This document shows positions 33,582 to 47,984 of a DNA stretch of 64,000 nt, piece after piece. Within the stretch, counting starts at the first letter, position 1. Each line of letters starts with the position of its first letter. The stretch spans positions 1 to 64,000 of the forward strand of contig NC_016041.1 in the NCBI RefSeq assembly GCF_000226565.1. The letters run 5' to 3'. The notes beneath the pieces are model-generated. The model made no database searches, was not told where the DNA came from, and saw only the letters and a program-made list of their open reading frames with translations. The position numbers and the translations under genes were made by a program. The stretch comes from Glaciecola nitratireducens FR1064 (lineage in GTDB: Bacteria > Pseudomonadota > Gammaproteobacteria > Enterobacterales > Alteromonadaceae).

Positions 33582-33638
33582 ACGCATCCCGCTTGAGACG
33601 GCACATAACGTGACTTTCAAGCCGCAAAGAAGCTGGCA

Positions 33639-33650
33639 TGTTCTTTAACA
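33639..33650 (+). promoter_or_regulatory. BoxA antitermination site in the 16S leader
   Basis: TGTTCTTTAACA matches the rRNA BoxA element that recruits NusB/S10 for antitermination. A second identical copy lies before 23S (35727-35738). Confidence 0.8.
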
Positions 33651-33721
33651 ATTTATAACAAGACAATCTGTGTGGGCACTCATTAAGAGTGTCGACAACA
33701 AAAAACGATTTACAAAAAATT

Positions 33722-35254
<1,533 letters not shown>

Positions 35255-35353
35255 CTATTAGTTGCGCGTTCTTAATGCAGTGTTCACACAGATTATCTTG
35301 TTATATAAAAGAAAGAGTAAAAAAGTAGTTTAGGCAATATAAGCCTGCAACAT

Positions 35354-35430
<77 letters not shown>

Positions 35431-35533
35431 TTTTGTGATTTTTACTGCGTTGGACGCCACCTCATGTGCAAAAGCACACTTCGGTAGCTTCCGCCTTGTT
35501 AAAATCCCAAAATACATTTTTACTCGCATGTAA

Positions 35534-35609
35534 GGGGCTTTAGCTCAGCTGGGAGAGCGCCTGCCTTGCACGCAGGAGGTCAGCAGTTCGATCCTGCTAA
35601 GCTCCACCA
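35534..35609 (+). tRNA. alaT: tRNA-Ala (TGC anticodon)
   Basis: This 76-nt tRNA starts GGGGCTTTAGCTC with anticodon TGC in CTTGCAC. The G3-T70 wobble pair, the alanine identity element, is visible in the acceptor stem. CCA is encoded. It follows tRNA-Ile in the usual spacer order. Confidence 0.97.
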
Positions 35610-35726
35610 ATTTCTGTGATGGAAATTGACCTTACATGAAAAGGCAACAACCTTAATGAATACGCATATTGAATGTTTATCCATTAAGGTTTTTTAAACC
35701 TTAAAAGTGACGCATTAGTGTGTCAC

Positions 35727-35738
35727 TGTTCTTTAACA
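35727..35738 (+). promoter_or_regulatory. BoxA antitermination site before 23S rRNA
   Basis: A second TGTTCTTTAACA, identical to the 16S-leader copy, lies between tRNA-Ala and 23S, as in other gammaproteobacterial rRNA operons. Confidence 0.8.
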
Positions 35739-35878
35739 ATTTGGAAAGCTGATAATTAGTAATCAATATTTAACGAAAGAGTAATTGATGAATTAAATTC
35801 AACTTAGGTTGAATGAGATTCTTTCAACGCTACTCTATCTGACAAAGTGTAAGTGATTGATGTCATTAACCGTCATTA

Positions 35879-35937
35879 GGCGAGTGATACATCGGTTGCG
35901 TAGAAGTTTCCGCTGAAAGGCGCGAAAATTCTACACG
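35879..35937 (+). repeat. Structured repeat copy 1, upstream of 23S rRNA
   Basis: This is the first copy of a roughly 58-bp imperfect repeat also found before 5S (39137-39194). Its arms GTAGAA (35900-35905) and TTCTAC (35929-35934) pair around an inner TTTC/GAAA helix. Substitutions between copies keep the pairing. Confidence 0.65.
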
Positions 35938-36092
35938 ATATTTGATTAGCAAAACTTGTCATGCATACGACTAGCAGATTACGAGCAATCGTTAAGCTGC
36001 ACCACAGTTGCCGATTAAAAAGGCGGTGGCTGATAAAATGCGCATGTTTTCATTCTTGGCGGGGTGAATACGTACGCTATTTTGGGTTGTAT

Positions 36093-38971
<2,879 letters not shown>

Positions 38972-39136
38972 ACAACACCAAAGTAGCGTAAGCGAAAGGG
39001 TTGAAGTGTGACAAGTAGCCAAATCAAATAAAGTAAGACAGAGTAGTGACTCTGCGTTGAATAGAGACATTGATTATTAGCTTTCTAAATATGTTAAAAC
39101 AAAGATTAATGTAATTGTTGTCATCTACCGCCCTGT

Positions 39137-39194
39137 GGCGAGAGAGACATCAGTTGCGCAGAAGCCATCGCAAAGAGCGCGATGATTCTGCACC
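39137..39194 (+). repeat. Structured repeat copy 2, upstream of 5S rRNA
   Basis: The second copy of the spacer repeat. Arms GCAGAA (39158-39163) and TTCTGC (39186-39191) enclose a perfect CATCGC/GCGATG helix. Compared with copy 1, the outer pair T-A becomes C-G and the inner helix changes on both sides. Confidence 0.65.
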
Positions 39195-39201
39195 AAGCTT
39201 A

Positions 39202-39320
39202 TGCCTGACGGCAATAGCGATACGGTACCACCTGAATCCATTTCGAACTCAGAAGTGAAACGTATTAGCGGCAATGGTAGTGTGGGGTTTCCCCATGTGA
39301 GAGTAGCACACCGTCAGGCT
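39202..39320 (+). rRNA. rrf: 5S ribosomal RNA
   Basis: This 119-nt gene starts TGCCTGACGGC and ends CCGTCAGGCT, and the two ends pair as the terminal stem. Internal CGAACTCAGAAGTGAAACG and GGTAGTGTGGGG are universal 5S segments. It is followed by the operon terminator. Confidence 0.97.
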
Positions 39321-39330
39321 CCCATTTAAG

Positions 39331-39360
39331 AACCCGTCCTCGCGACGGGTTTTTTCTTCT
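39331..39360 (+). terminator. rRNA operon terminator
   Basis: The stem AACCCGTC/GACGGGTT (39331-39338, 39344-39351) with loop CTCGC is followed by TTTTTCTTCT. Confidence 0.93.
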
Positions 39361-39445
39361 AGACACGAGAAAACGCATTGCTTATGGGTGGGTGTCTTAT
39401 TAGTACGCTTGCATCCTCTCTAAGCTCTAGCATCACATTGAACGC

Positions 39446-39733
39446 TTATCTCAAGCTTATGAAATCCCTAATTAGACTATTTAGTCTCTCACCGAGATCA
39501 ATTTCCAGTGACAAGGACATCTTTAGCTCAATTGGACCCTGGTCCACAATAAAGCTATTTTCACTGTGACCATTTACAAACACTTCTGTACTCACTGTTA
39601 AAGGCGTCATTTCATCCTTAGAGGGCAATTGATCTGTAGATAAGAGCTGGTATGTGGAAATGATGAAACATGTCGTCAACAGCATTTTAGACAGTTTTTT
39701 AGTGTTGGCTATTTTCAGTTCATGATTATTCAC
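39446..39733 (-). CDS. Small hypothetical protein with N-terminal hydrophobic segment
   Basis: From a GTG at 39733 this encodes 95 aa starting NNHELKIANTKKLSKMLL. CAGGGA lies 5-6 nt before the GTG, a good ribosome binding site, so I prefer it to the in-frame ATG at 39787. A basic stretch and a hydrophobic segment (MLLTTCFIISTYQLLS) suggest a signal peptide or membrane anchor. The rest contains VSTEVFVNGHSENSFIVDQGPIELKMSLS split over a beta-like pattern, with no family recognised. It lies just past the rRNA operon, pointing back toward it. Confidence 0.5.
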   Translation of the reverse strand: MNNHELKIANTKKLSKMLLTTCFIISTYQLLSTDQLPSKDEMTPLTVSTEVFVNGHSENSFIVDQGPIELKMSLSLEIDLGERLNSLIRDFISLR

Positions 39734-39787
39734 GTTAGTCCCTGTTAATAATTCCTGATTGTGCAGATTAGCAAGTTCAATGAACAA

Positions 39788-41061
39788 TAATCAAACAGAT
39801 ATAGTTATAAAATGTTTCAAGGACACTCTTCGGAAACATGTTGAAACATCAAAAAGAGTAACGCTAGATTTCTCATACTTTATGCAATGAGTGCGGAAAG
39901 CGTATTCTGAATTATATCGTTGTACCTTTGTTAATTCTCTCTGCCTTTAGATGCTCTATTTCGCCCTTACTAGTTGCGGCTTTATAATTTGAGCATTGAA
40001 TAAACGATGTGTATTTTGAGCTGTCGTTTAATCCTTAGTTCTTTGACTATTAACTAACACGGTGAAACAAGGTAAGCAATTAACTTGATGTAAGTAAGTA
40101 CTTACTGGGTTGTTTAACTCATTGTAATAGATTGAAATTTTTAAATAAAATTTAGTTTAAAAAACACACGGTGGCGAAATAAATATAGCAATGATTCGCT
40201 AGATTAATATCTTTTTAAAAACAAAAAGTGAACGCCGTAATTATTACTGTGAAAAAGTAACGGAAAAAACTCGTAAATGACTCAAAGATTAATGCGATCT
40301 AAGAAAACATATAACGCTCATTTTCAGCAAAAATATGTGCTTTAAAAATCCATCTTGTATTGGGAGAACATGTTTGACCGCTTTATCGCTTTTAGTCATG
40401 CGTAACCAGTTGGTATGTCACGAGGTTTTTAAGAAGCTAGGGGTACACTCTAGTAATATTTTTCCATAATGTTGAAGGGAAAAAACTCGACATCCAATCA
40501 TCCCAATACAAAACGAACAATGAAAATTTCGGTGCTTAAAAAGCATTTTTATACAGGTGAAGTACATTTCACAGCGATTGTATATGTAGCCTCAAGTAGA
40601 TAAAAAAACCTTTTGTTAGATGAAGAGAATCCATGTCAAAGGCGCCTATTCAATAAACCAAAACAGAACAATTTGAGTTAAAAAAACACCGCATACTGTT
40701 CTAAAATTGCCATTAATAGTGACAGTTCAAAGGTTTCTAAATCTGAGAACAGAACGCAAAAACCACAATAGGCAATTTCTATAATACTAAAACTACCGCA
40801 AATGCTGGGTTTACAATTTACTGCTTATTTCATCTAATAATCAGAACATAACTTGGAAAAAAGACAATTCGAAAAATGTTTTACAAAAGCCAAACACTTT
40901 GAATTTTGTTGCGTAAATAGCTCGATTGATTACATTTTGTGCACAGTCACATCGGTGATATAATCGCGTTGACTACAAAGGTCATTATCTCACGTCGTTT
41001 TCTTACCCCATATTAAACAAGCGATGAGTCGCTGTTCACAAAAAGTCATATAGGAAGTCAG
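39788..41061. other. 1.27-kb gene-poor AT-rich region before the CadC-type regulator
   Basis: No coding frame of useful length exists on either strand, and no RNA gene or mobile element remnant was recognised. A good promoter for the downstream regulator lies at its right end (40937-40964). The length is unusual for this otherwise compact chromosome. Confidence 0.45.
40937..40964 (+). promoter_or_regulatory. Predicted promoter of the CadC-type regulator
   Basis: TTGTGC (40937-40942), 16-bp spacer and a consensus TATAAT (40959-40964) lie about 98 bp before the GTG start of the regulator gene. Confidence 0.55.
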
Positions 41062-43374
41062 GTGCAAGATTCTTTACTACAATATTTTGGTGAGAGTGAG
41101 ATATTTTTCGACCACTTCATTATCCGAACGCCTTCAGGGGAAGTTTTAAAAGACGGAGAGACAGTAAAACTAGAGCCACAAGTTTTTACCTTTCTTCTTT
41201 TGCTTATTCGGCATAAAGAGCACATTGTCAGCAGAGAGGAAATCGTTGGGACCGTTTGGGGAGACAAGAAAGCGAGTGATGACGCTATCCGTGCACTCGT
41301 CAAAAAGTTAAGGATCGCATTAGGTGATAATGCACGTGCGCCTAAGTTTCTAAAGACCGTTCCGTTGAAGGGATACTTGTTTATTATGCCGGTCCAGATT
41401 GAATTCCATCAACCTGACTGGTGGCGTTCAAAATATGCCATTTATGGTACATCTGTAGCTGCAATCATTTTGATTACATTGTTGGTTCAAGCCCAATTCG
41501 GGACATTCCAAAGTTATGTAGAAAAGCCAAAAAGAGAAGTCTTCATTTCTAAGATCACTCAAATGAAAGGGACCGAAGTAAGTCCTTACTTATCAAAAAA
41601 TAATCACCTTTTATTTTCCCACCGTGGAATAAACGACAAGTTTCTTCATTTATACGTCAAAGAATTGAATTCTTCTGTTTCAAAACGAATAACTTGGGAT
41701 AACGCTGATTATATAGACGGTATATTTTCCTCTGACGCGAGCCAAGCGATTGTTAAGAAAAGAGTGGAAGATGAGGAATCTCTTTTACTGTTCAGCTTTG
41801 ATAGTAACTTTAACGTGACAAAGGCCGAACCAATTGAGTTAGACAACGCTCTAATGCTGCAGCGAATTAATGCCATTTCATATTCTCATGATGACAAAAA
41901 TTTATATCTTTTTGGCGAAACAAAGCCGGATAGCACATCTTCAATTTCGGCCAATGTTTCGATGTCACCAATTGTAAGTTCAGAAAGCAAAGCAGTGTTG
42001 GACGATAACGTAAATACAGAATTAGACAGTTCAGGAGACCAAACCTTAAATGGCCCGATTCAATCAGCAAATTTTGGGCTAATACACTACAACATCGAGT
42101 CAAAACAATCGCGGGTGCTTTTGTTGCCGGTTCCCTTAGGCGCTAGTGTTGTTGATGCTAAAGAGTCAATTGATGGTAAATTTTTAGCGGTATTAATTCG
42201 AAACGATAATCATGCTGATATTCATATTCAAGCAGTAGAGTCTAAAGAAGTTAAATTCGTAAAGCGCGTGCCGGTGCAATCCAATAGCATAGTTTGGGCC
42301 CCCGATAGCACATCAATTACCTTTTCTACGCAATCAGGTGAACTGCTAAATCTCAATATCGCAAAACAACGTTTATACCGATGGTCTGGTCTTCCTTTTA
42401 ACGCAAGTGAAGTGGTCAGCCAATGCGATGAATATTGTTTTGTGGTCAAAGAAAAAGAAGCAGAGTTAACGAACATTGTAGAGCGCCCATTTATCTTTAA
42501 TGAGTCAGCGTACATTAGTGCAAATCAGTTTTCGTTAACGTCAAGTGATCGTTTCCCGACTTATTTTGATGAAGGAAATGGTATCTACTTTTTATCATTA
42601 TCGGAAAATGAATTGGCGATAAAAAAATACATCGACGGTAATGGGCTTGAAACTATTTATGAGCTTCCAAAAACCAGTGACATTAAATCTTTTGTGCTAA
42701 GTCCCAATGAAAAGCAGTTTGCTGGCGAACTTGATGGCAGAATATTTGTACTCAACTTAAGCATGCGAACGCTTTCATTCTTGAGTTCTGGGACAAGCAT
42801 TAAGACGAATCCAGTGTGGCTAACCGACGATGTGTTGTCATACCAACAAATCGAAAACGGTAGTTCAGTGATATATGCTCATGATTTCGTTTCTAACAGT
42901 GCAACATTATTGGCAAAAGATTTGTTATTTATTAAGCCACTAAATGATACACAGTGGCTGCTGGTTGATGAGCAGTTTAATGCTTACCTGCACAAGCAAG
43001 TTAGCACAGAGTCTACACAACTTGGGCGCATTTCTAACTTACCGTTCTTTTCGCCAGATATGCTTGCTGAAAATATCTCATTTGCCCAGCTTGATTCGGT
43101 GAATAGCAGCGGCTTCAAACTTATAAATAATGCTTTGTATTTTGTCAGTAGTAGTGACGGTATTTATCTCCTACATCAGGTTGCGCTGGAAACAGGTAAG
43201 CGTGAAAGTCGTAACTTAGGTTTGCAGGCGGTACTAGCGCAATTTGATATTCATCCAGATATGCAAAAAATGCTGTTGGTCGAGTCGTCTTTATCGCAAA
43301 GTAATCTGTTGAAAGTAGACGGACTTACTCTTACAACGCGCCAAATTAATCAGGTGGTTACCGAAACTCCCTAG
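41062..43374 (+). CDS. CadC/ToxR-type membrane-bound transcriptional regulator with beta-propeller-like sensor
   Basis: The 770-aa protein has an N-terminal OmpR-type winged-helix DNA-binding domain (about residues 10-105). This is recognisable from LEPQVFTFLLLLIRHKEHIVSREEIVGTVWG split across helices, the recognition helix region SDDAIRALVKKLRIALGD and the KTVPLKGYLF wing. A single transmembrane helix follows (about 125-145, AAIILITLLVQ). The remaining 620 residues are beta-rich with repeated patterns resembling TolB/WD40 propeller blades (for example ISYSHDDKNLYLFGE, IVWAPDSTSITFST). One-component regulators of this kind sense a periplasmic signal and bind DNA from the membrane. The target and signal are unknown. 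Start is GTG at 41062 after AGGA. Confidence 0.85.
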   Translation: MQDSLLQYFGESEIFFDHFIIRTPSGEVLKDGETVKLEPQVFTFLLLLIRHKEHIVSREEIVGTVWGDKKASDDAIRALVKKLRIALGDNARAPKFLKTVPLKGYLFIMPVQIEFHQPDWWRSKYAIYGTSVAAIILITLLVQAQFGTFQSYVEKPKREVFISKITQMKGTEVSPYLSKNNHLLFSHRGINDKFLHLYVKELNSSVSKRITWDNADYIDGIFSSDASQAIVKKRVEDEESLLLFSFDSNFNVTKAEPIELDNALMLQRINAISYSHDDKNLYLFGETKPDSTSSISANVSMSPIVSSESKAVLDDNVNTELDSSGDQTLNGPIQSANFGLIHYNIESKQSRVLLLPVPLGASVVDAKESIDGKFLAVLIRNDNHADIHIQAVESKEVKFVKRVPVQSNSIVWAPDSTSITFSTQSGELLNLNIAKQRLYRWSGLPFNASEVVSQCDEYCFVVKEKEAELTNIVERPFIFNESAYISANQFSLTSSDRFPTYFDEGNGIYFLSLSENELAIKKYIDGNGLETIYELPKTSDIKSFVLSPNEKQFAGELDGRIFVLNLSMRTLSFLSSGTSIKTNPVWLTDDVLSYQQIENGSSVIYAHDFVSNSATLLAKDLLFIKPLNDTQWLLVDEQFNAYLHKQVSTESTQLGRISNLPFFSPDMLAENISFAQLDSVNSSGFKLINNALYFVSSSDGIYLLHQVALETGKRESRNLGLQAVLAQFDIHPDMQKMLLVESSLSQSNLLKVDGLTLTTRQINQVVTETP

Positions 43375-46300
43375 ATTTAGTATCTAATTTTGAAAGCAGA
43401 TGAGTTTGGTCAATAAGCCTGCCTGCAATAATATGCACAACATCACCGTCACCTCTTTCCAAAATACCTTTTATTTGCAGTATTTTAGCGTTCATATAAA
43501 CCTTCTTTTGTTCTCTCGCAGATGACTGCCAGACGACAACATTAATATTTCCGGTATGGTCTTCTAAGGTAATAAAAGTAACTCCTGCGGCTGTACCTGG
43601 ACTCTGCTTGCCGGTAACTACACCAATCACGCTTACTAAAGTTTGATGCGGTACATCTCTCAGTGTATTTGCTAAGTAAAATTTGGGAAGCAAGTTTGCT
43701 TGACTGAGCAAAGCAATAGGATGTAAATCGATGGAAAGGCCCGTGCTGGCGTAGTCCTCAACTAAATTGTCAAATAACGAAGGTTGTTTCGCGTAATTAT
43801 CGTTAGCAGAAGTATGTTGGGAAAATAACGGTAATTCCATTACGGAGTCCATTAACTCCCAACGTGCTTGATAGCGATTATCCGCCATACTCGAAAAAGC
43901 ATTCGCACTCGCTAAAGCTTGCAAACAGGACGATGGCAATCCTAATTGACGTATTTGATCAATGCTTTTATAACCTCCTACAGGTCGATACTTGATGACC
44001 GTATTCACTGAGTCTGATTTTAGTCCTTTAATTAAGCGCAAGCCCATTCGAATAGATAATTTGCTCGTACTTACAGGTTCATCGTTAACAGCTGCGTTTG
44101 CTATTAAACGCTGTAAGCTGTGGTCATAGCCTGACTTATTCACGCAAAACCCAAGTATTTTCACCTGATGCTGCTTGGCATCCTGAATAATTTGCGAAGG
44201 CGAGTAAAACCCCATAGGCAAACTATTAAGTAAGCCAACATAAAAGGCTTCGGGATAATAATGCTTTAACCAAGCTGATACGTAAGCAAGTACAGCAAAT
44301 GAGGCTGAGTGTGACTCTGGAAATCCATATTCGCCAAAACCACAAATTTGCTCAAAAAGGCGCATAGCATAGTCGTGACTATATCCTCTTTGAGTCATGC
44401 CGTCGGTTAGCTTCTGTTTAAATTTATATAGGTCGCCATTCTTTTTCCAACTGGCCATAGCTCTTCTTAGCCCATCGGCTTCACCGCCAGTAAATCCGGC
44501 AGCAACCATGGCTAACTGAATAACTTGCTCTTGAAAAATAGGTACGCCCATTGTGCGTTCGAGCACGCTTTGGACTTCCGGCGAGGGATATTCAACTTGT
44601 TCTTTTCCATCTCGACGTAACAAATAAGGATGCACCATGTCGCCTTGAATAGGGCCAGGGCGAACAATGGCTATTTGTACTACTAAATCATAATATTTTT
44701 TGGGTTTTAAGCGCGGCAACATACTCATTTGTGCGCGCGATTCAATTTGAAAAACACCGACGGTATCTGCCTTCTGAATTTGTTTAAACACCTGAGGGTC
44801 ATCAGGCAGGGCGGTAATAAAGGGAATAGTGTAGTCGTGCTGATAATGCTGCTTTATTAAATCAAAGCTTTTGCGGATAGCGGTTAGCATACCTAAAGCT
44901 AGCACATCTACTTTTAATAATTTGAGGGTTTCTAAATCATCTTTGTCCCATTGAATGACGGTACGATCCTGCATCGATGCGTTTTCAATCGGCACCATTT
45001 CATAAAGCGGTCCTGCTGAAATGACAAAGCCACCGACGTGCTGCGACAAATGCCTTGGAAAACCGATGAGCTGTTCTACTAGGTGAATAAAGTGTTTGCC
45101 GTTTTGTGAATCAGGGTCGATACCCAGTTCGGTCAATTGAGACTGCCAGCTTAGATCCCGATCACGACGATTAACGTTCTTGATGAAATAATCAAGGTCG
45201 GTAGCATTCACGCCTATGACCTTACCTACTTCACGCAACGCACTTTTAAAGCGATAGCATACAACGGTTGCTGCAATGGCCGTGCGCTCGCGACCGTATT
45301 TCGAATAGATATATTGAATGATTTCTTCACGCCGCTCGTGTTCAAAATCGACATCAATATCGGGCGGCTCATTTCGCTCTTTAGAAATAAAGCGCTCGAA
45401 CAGCACGCTAATTTGGCGCGGATCTACAGCCGTAATTTCTAAGCAATAACACACAATAGAATTAGCTGCCGACCCCCGTCCTTGATAAAGAATATTTTTT
45501 GCCTTAGCAAATTGAACCACATCATAGATGGTTAAGAAAAAATACTCATAGGCTTGTTCGTGAATGAGTTTTAGTTCTTTTTCTATGGTAGCGCGAATGC
45601 TTTCACTAACGCCGTTTAAAAAGCGTTTTTGAATACCTTGTTCAACTAATACGCGTAAATACTCCGATGGTGTATATTTGGCTGGCAGTATCTCTGCAGG
45701 GTATTGATAGGACAGTTCAGATAAATCGAAAGTGCATAGCTTGGCAACCGATACCGAATTTTCGAGCCATTCTTGAGGATATAAATTAGCCAGTTTATTC
45801 AGAGGACGCAGGCAAGCTTCTTGATTAGAGAGCGCGTCACGACCTAACTCTTTAATTAATTTACCCTCGCGAATAGCGTGTTGACAGTGTTGTAAAGCTT
45901 GCCGATTTGGATCGTGCATGAGTGCGCAAGAGGTGGCGATAATCTCAAAGTGAAATTGCTCGGCGAGTGTTTCGCAATGGCTAATGTATTGATACTCATT
46001 AGCGGTTAACCAGCGTTTAATGCCAAGCCATACCCGCCCTACATAATGTTTAGTTAGCCAGCGTGCCCAATCGTGATCTCTGGTTTCATCGCCACTGGGA
46101 AGCCAAATACATAAGCAATGTTTAATGGATTTCAAATCCCATTCGCTCAGTTCGTATTCGCCTTTATTTGCGCGTCGTCGTGCATTAGTGATGATCCGGC
46201 AACACTCACTATAAGCTGCTTTGTTAGGGCACAGCAGTACAATAGTATTGTCGTTGAAAATAAATTTACTGCCAACGATCATTTTAATTGGCAAGTGATG

Positions 46301-46516
46301 CTGAGATATTTCAGCATAGGCCCGCACAATACCCGCCATCGAACATTCATCGGTAATAGCGATTGCTTTGTACTGCAAAAAATAAGCTTGGCGCACCATT
46401 TCCTGAGGGTGTGACGCCCCATGTAAAAATGAAAAATTGGTTTGGCAAACTAGTTCAGCAAAGCCAACGTGCCGATTCGATTTAGATAAAGTAGCCATGT
46501 ACAAACCAGTTTTCAT
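43358..46516 (-). CDS. dnaE2: Error-prone DNA polymerase DnaE2 (ImuC)
   Basis: This is a C-family polymerase that performs SOS mutagenesis with ImuA and ImuB in bacteria lacking typical UmuDC. The 1052-aa protein has an N-terminal PHP domain (FAELVCQTNFSFLHGASHP), the catalytic PPDIDVDFEHERREE motif, a helix-hairpin-helix region near IDQIRQLGLPSSCLQALASA and a C-terminal OB domain. It lacks the long C-terminus of replicative DnaE1. ATGs at 46516 and 46498 are both possible starts, and both overlap the end of imuB, so translation is coupled. Its 3' end overlaps the convergent regulator gene by 17 bp. Confidence 0.95.
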   Translation of the reverse strand: MKTGLYMATLSKSNRHVGFAELVCQTNFSFLHGASHPQEMVRQAYFLQYKAIAITDECSMAGIVRAYAEISQHHLPIKMIVGSKFIFNDNTIVLLCPNKAAYSECCRIITNARRRANKGEYELSEWDLKSIKHCLCIWLPSGDETRDHDWARWLTKHYVGRVWLGIKRWLTANEYQYISHCETLAEQFHFEIIATSCALMHDPNRQALQHCQHAIREGKLIKELGRDALSNQEACLRPLNKLANLYPQEWLENSVSVAKLCTFDLSELSYQYPAEILPAKYTPSEYLRVLVEQGIQKRFLNGVSESIRATIEKELKLIHEQAYEYFFLTIYDVVQFAKAKNILYQGRGSAANSIVCYCLEITAVDPRQISVLFERFISKERNEPPDIDVDFEHERREEIIQYIYSKYGRERTAIAATVVCYRFKSALREVGKVIGVNATDLDYFIKNVNRRDRDLSWQSQLTELGIDPDSQNGKHFIHLVEQLIGFPRHLSQHVGGFVISAGPLYEMVPIENASMQDRTVIQWDKDDLETLKLLKVDVLALGMLTAIRKSFDLIKQHYQHDYTIPFITALPDDPQVFKQIQKADTVGVFQIESRAQMSMLPRLKPKKYYDLVVQIAIVRPGPIQGDMVHPYLLRRDGKEQVEYPSPEVQSVLERTMGVPIFQEQVIQLAMVAAGFTGGEADGLRRAMASWKKNGDLYKFKQKLTDGMTQRGYSHDYAMRLFEQICGFGEYGFPESHSASFAVLAYVSAWLKHYYPEAFYVGLLNSLPMGFYSPSQIIQDAKQHQVKILGFCVNKSGYDHSLQRLIANAAVNDEPVSTSKLSIRMGLRLIKGLKSDSVNTVIKYRPVGGYKSIDQIRQLGLPSSCLQALASANAFSSMADNRYQARWELMDSVMELPLFSQHTSANDNYAKQPSLFDNLVEDYASTGLSIDLHPIALLSQANLLPKFYLANTLRDVPHQTLVSVIGVVTGKQSPGTAAGVTFITLEDHTGNINVVVWQSSAREQKKVYMNAKILQIKGILERGDGDVVHIIAGRLIDQTHLLSKLDTKSREFR

Positions 46517-47969
46517 CTAAAGTTCTAAATATCCACATTTGCTGGCCTTGGTGACTTTCGGCTAGAAAATAATCACGCTGAACTTCATGATTGTCCCACC
46601 AACCTGAAGCGATACGTTCAGGGCCATCAATAATGCTGACCTTTGCATTAAGTGGGATAGGGGCTCTGAGTAAAAAGCCGGGACGATCCAAAAAATGCGG
46701 TTTTGTAGCGCTATTGCGGGTTGTATGGATAGCTTTATGAGCCTCATTATCAACAGCTTTAGCTGACAACTGAGTACAACATTCAGGACGATAATCATCG
46801 TGATATTGCATCAGCTTCACTTGTTGTTCACCTAGTTTGGCTTTTAAACGTGATAGCAGTGTCATAGCGGCAACGTGCGTCGACTTTTCACTAAAAAAAT
46901 CACTTTCACAACCGTCGGCTTGCTCTATTTTTTCGCATCGAATAGTAATTCCATAAACCCCTGAGCTTAACGCTAGATGCTCAAAGCGCAGCGCAATAAT
47001 ATCCAACCAATGTGCGCTTTTATAAATAGGCAAAGCACTATTGATCACTTGAGTAATGGGTTCATGTTCGCGTTGAAATAATGTGATATGAATACTTAGC
47101 GCTAGACCATTACGCACCAATAGATAAGCCTCTAATGCATCTAGACATTTTCGAATAACAGGCAATAGCCTAGCTGTAAGCTCAACATCATATAGCAGCT
47201 CAAGGTAGTGTTCGTAGCGCTGTGGCGGCTGATAGAAACGTAATTTTGCCGCCGATTCGCCACGCAGCTCTGACATAATTTGTAAACTAAATTTAGACAC
47301 TCTACTGGCGAACGCTGACAGAGGTTGGTCGAATAGGTCGGCAATATTTTTAATGCCAATACGCTGTAGTTTTTCGATATCCTTTTTATCAATATCGGTA
47401 AGTAACAACGAGCACTGCTGCAACTGCTGCTGAATTTGTTTTTTGTCATCACCCATATAGCGTTGTTCATGCTTAGCAATGAGCTTGGCGACATTCACTG
47501 AATAAGCGCTAGCGTAATAAACATCGTAACCTTGTTTATTGATAACCTCCTGAATAACTTGCCAGTACTGCGTTAAATTTCCGTATAAGCGCAGCATATT
47601 TTGCGCGCGTAAAAACAAACCAGAGGGCTCATCAATAACAATGTCAGAGGTAACGAGGTAAAGTTGATTAGCGAGCTCCTGTAGCGCTTGTACTGCTATT
47701 GTTTCTTTATACTCACTCACCACTAAGTGGCTGCATATAATACTGGCGCTAGCTAACCCCATTCCTTTCTTTATACCTAGTTTTTGAGCTTGCGCATTTA
47801 ATTGTAATACTTGGTTCAATTTTGGATGATAAACAATTTGAGCTGCTGTCTCTTGAGTTTTAGCTTGCTTATTGGCAGCGCTGAGCTGTTCGGCATGCGC
47901 TTGCTGAATATTGAGCTGTAAATTAGGCAGATATAAATATATCCACAATGAAGAGGTATCAAATTGCAT
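46482..47969 (-). CDS. imuB: ImuB, Y-family polymerase-like mutasome subunit
   Basis: ImuB is a catalytically inactive Y-family polymerase homologue that bridges DnaE2 to the beta clamp. The 495-aa protein starts LWIYLYLPNLQLNIQQAHAEQ and includes a helix-hairpin-helix-like segment (IEKLQRIGIKNIADLFDQPL near 205-225) and PPQRYEHYLELLYDVELTARL typical of the family. Clear Y-family metal-binding acidic residues of active polymerases (YVDMD type) are not visible. It lies 15 bp after imuA. Confidence 0.93.
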   Translation of the reverse strand: MQFDTSSLWIYLYLPNLQLNIQQAHAEQLSAANKQAKTQETAAQIVYHPKLNQVLQLNAQAQKLGIKKGMGLASASIICSHLVVSEYKETIAVQALQELANQLYLVTSDIVIDEPSGLFLRAQNMLRLYGNLTQYWQVIQEVINKQGYDVYYASAYSVNVAKLIAKHEQRYMGDDKKQIQQQLQQCSLLLTDIDKKDIEKLQRIGIKNIADLFDQPLSAFASRVSKFSLQIMSELRGESAAKLRFYQPPQRYEHYLELLYDVELTARLLPVIRKCLDALEAYLLVRNGLALSIHITLFQREHEPITQVINSALPIYKSAHWLDIIALRFEHLALSSGVYGITIRCEKIEQADGCESDFFSEKSTHVAAMTLLSRLKAKLGEQQVKLMQYHDDYRPECCTQLSAKAVDNEAHKAIHTTRNSATKPHFLDRPGFLLRAPIPLNAKVSIIDGPERIASGWWDNHEVQRDYFLAESHQGQQMWIFRTLDENWFVHGYFI

Positions 47970-47984
47970 CGTTGTTCTGTTTAC

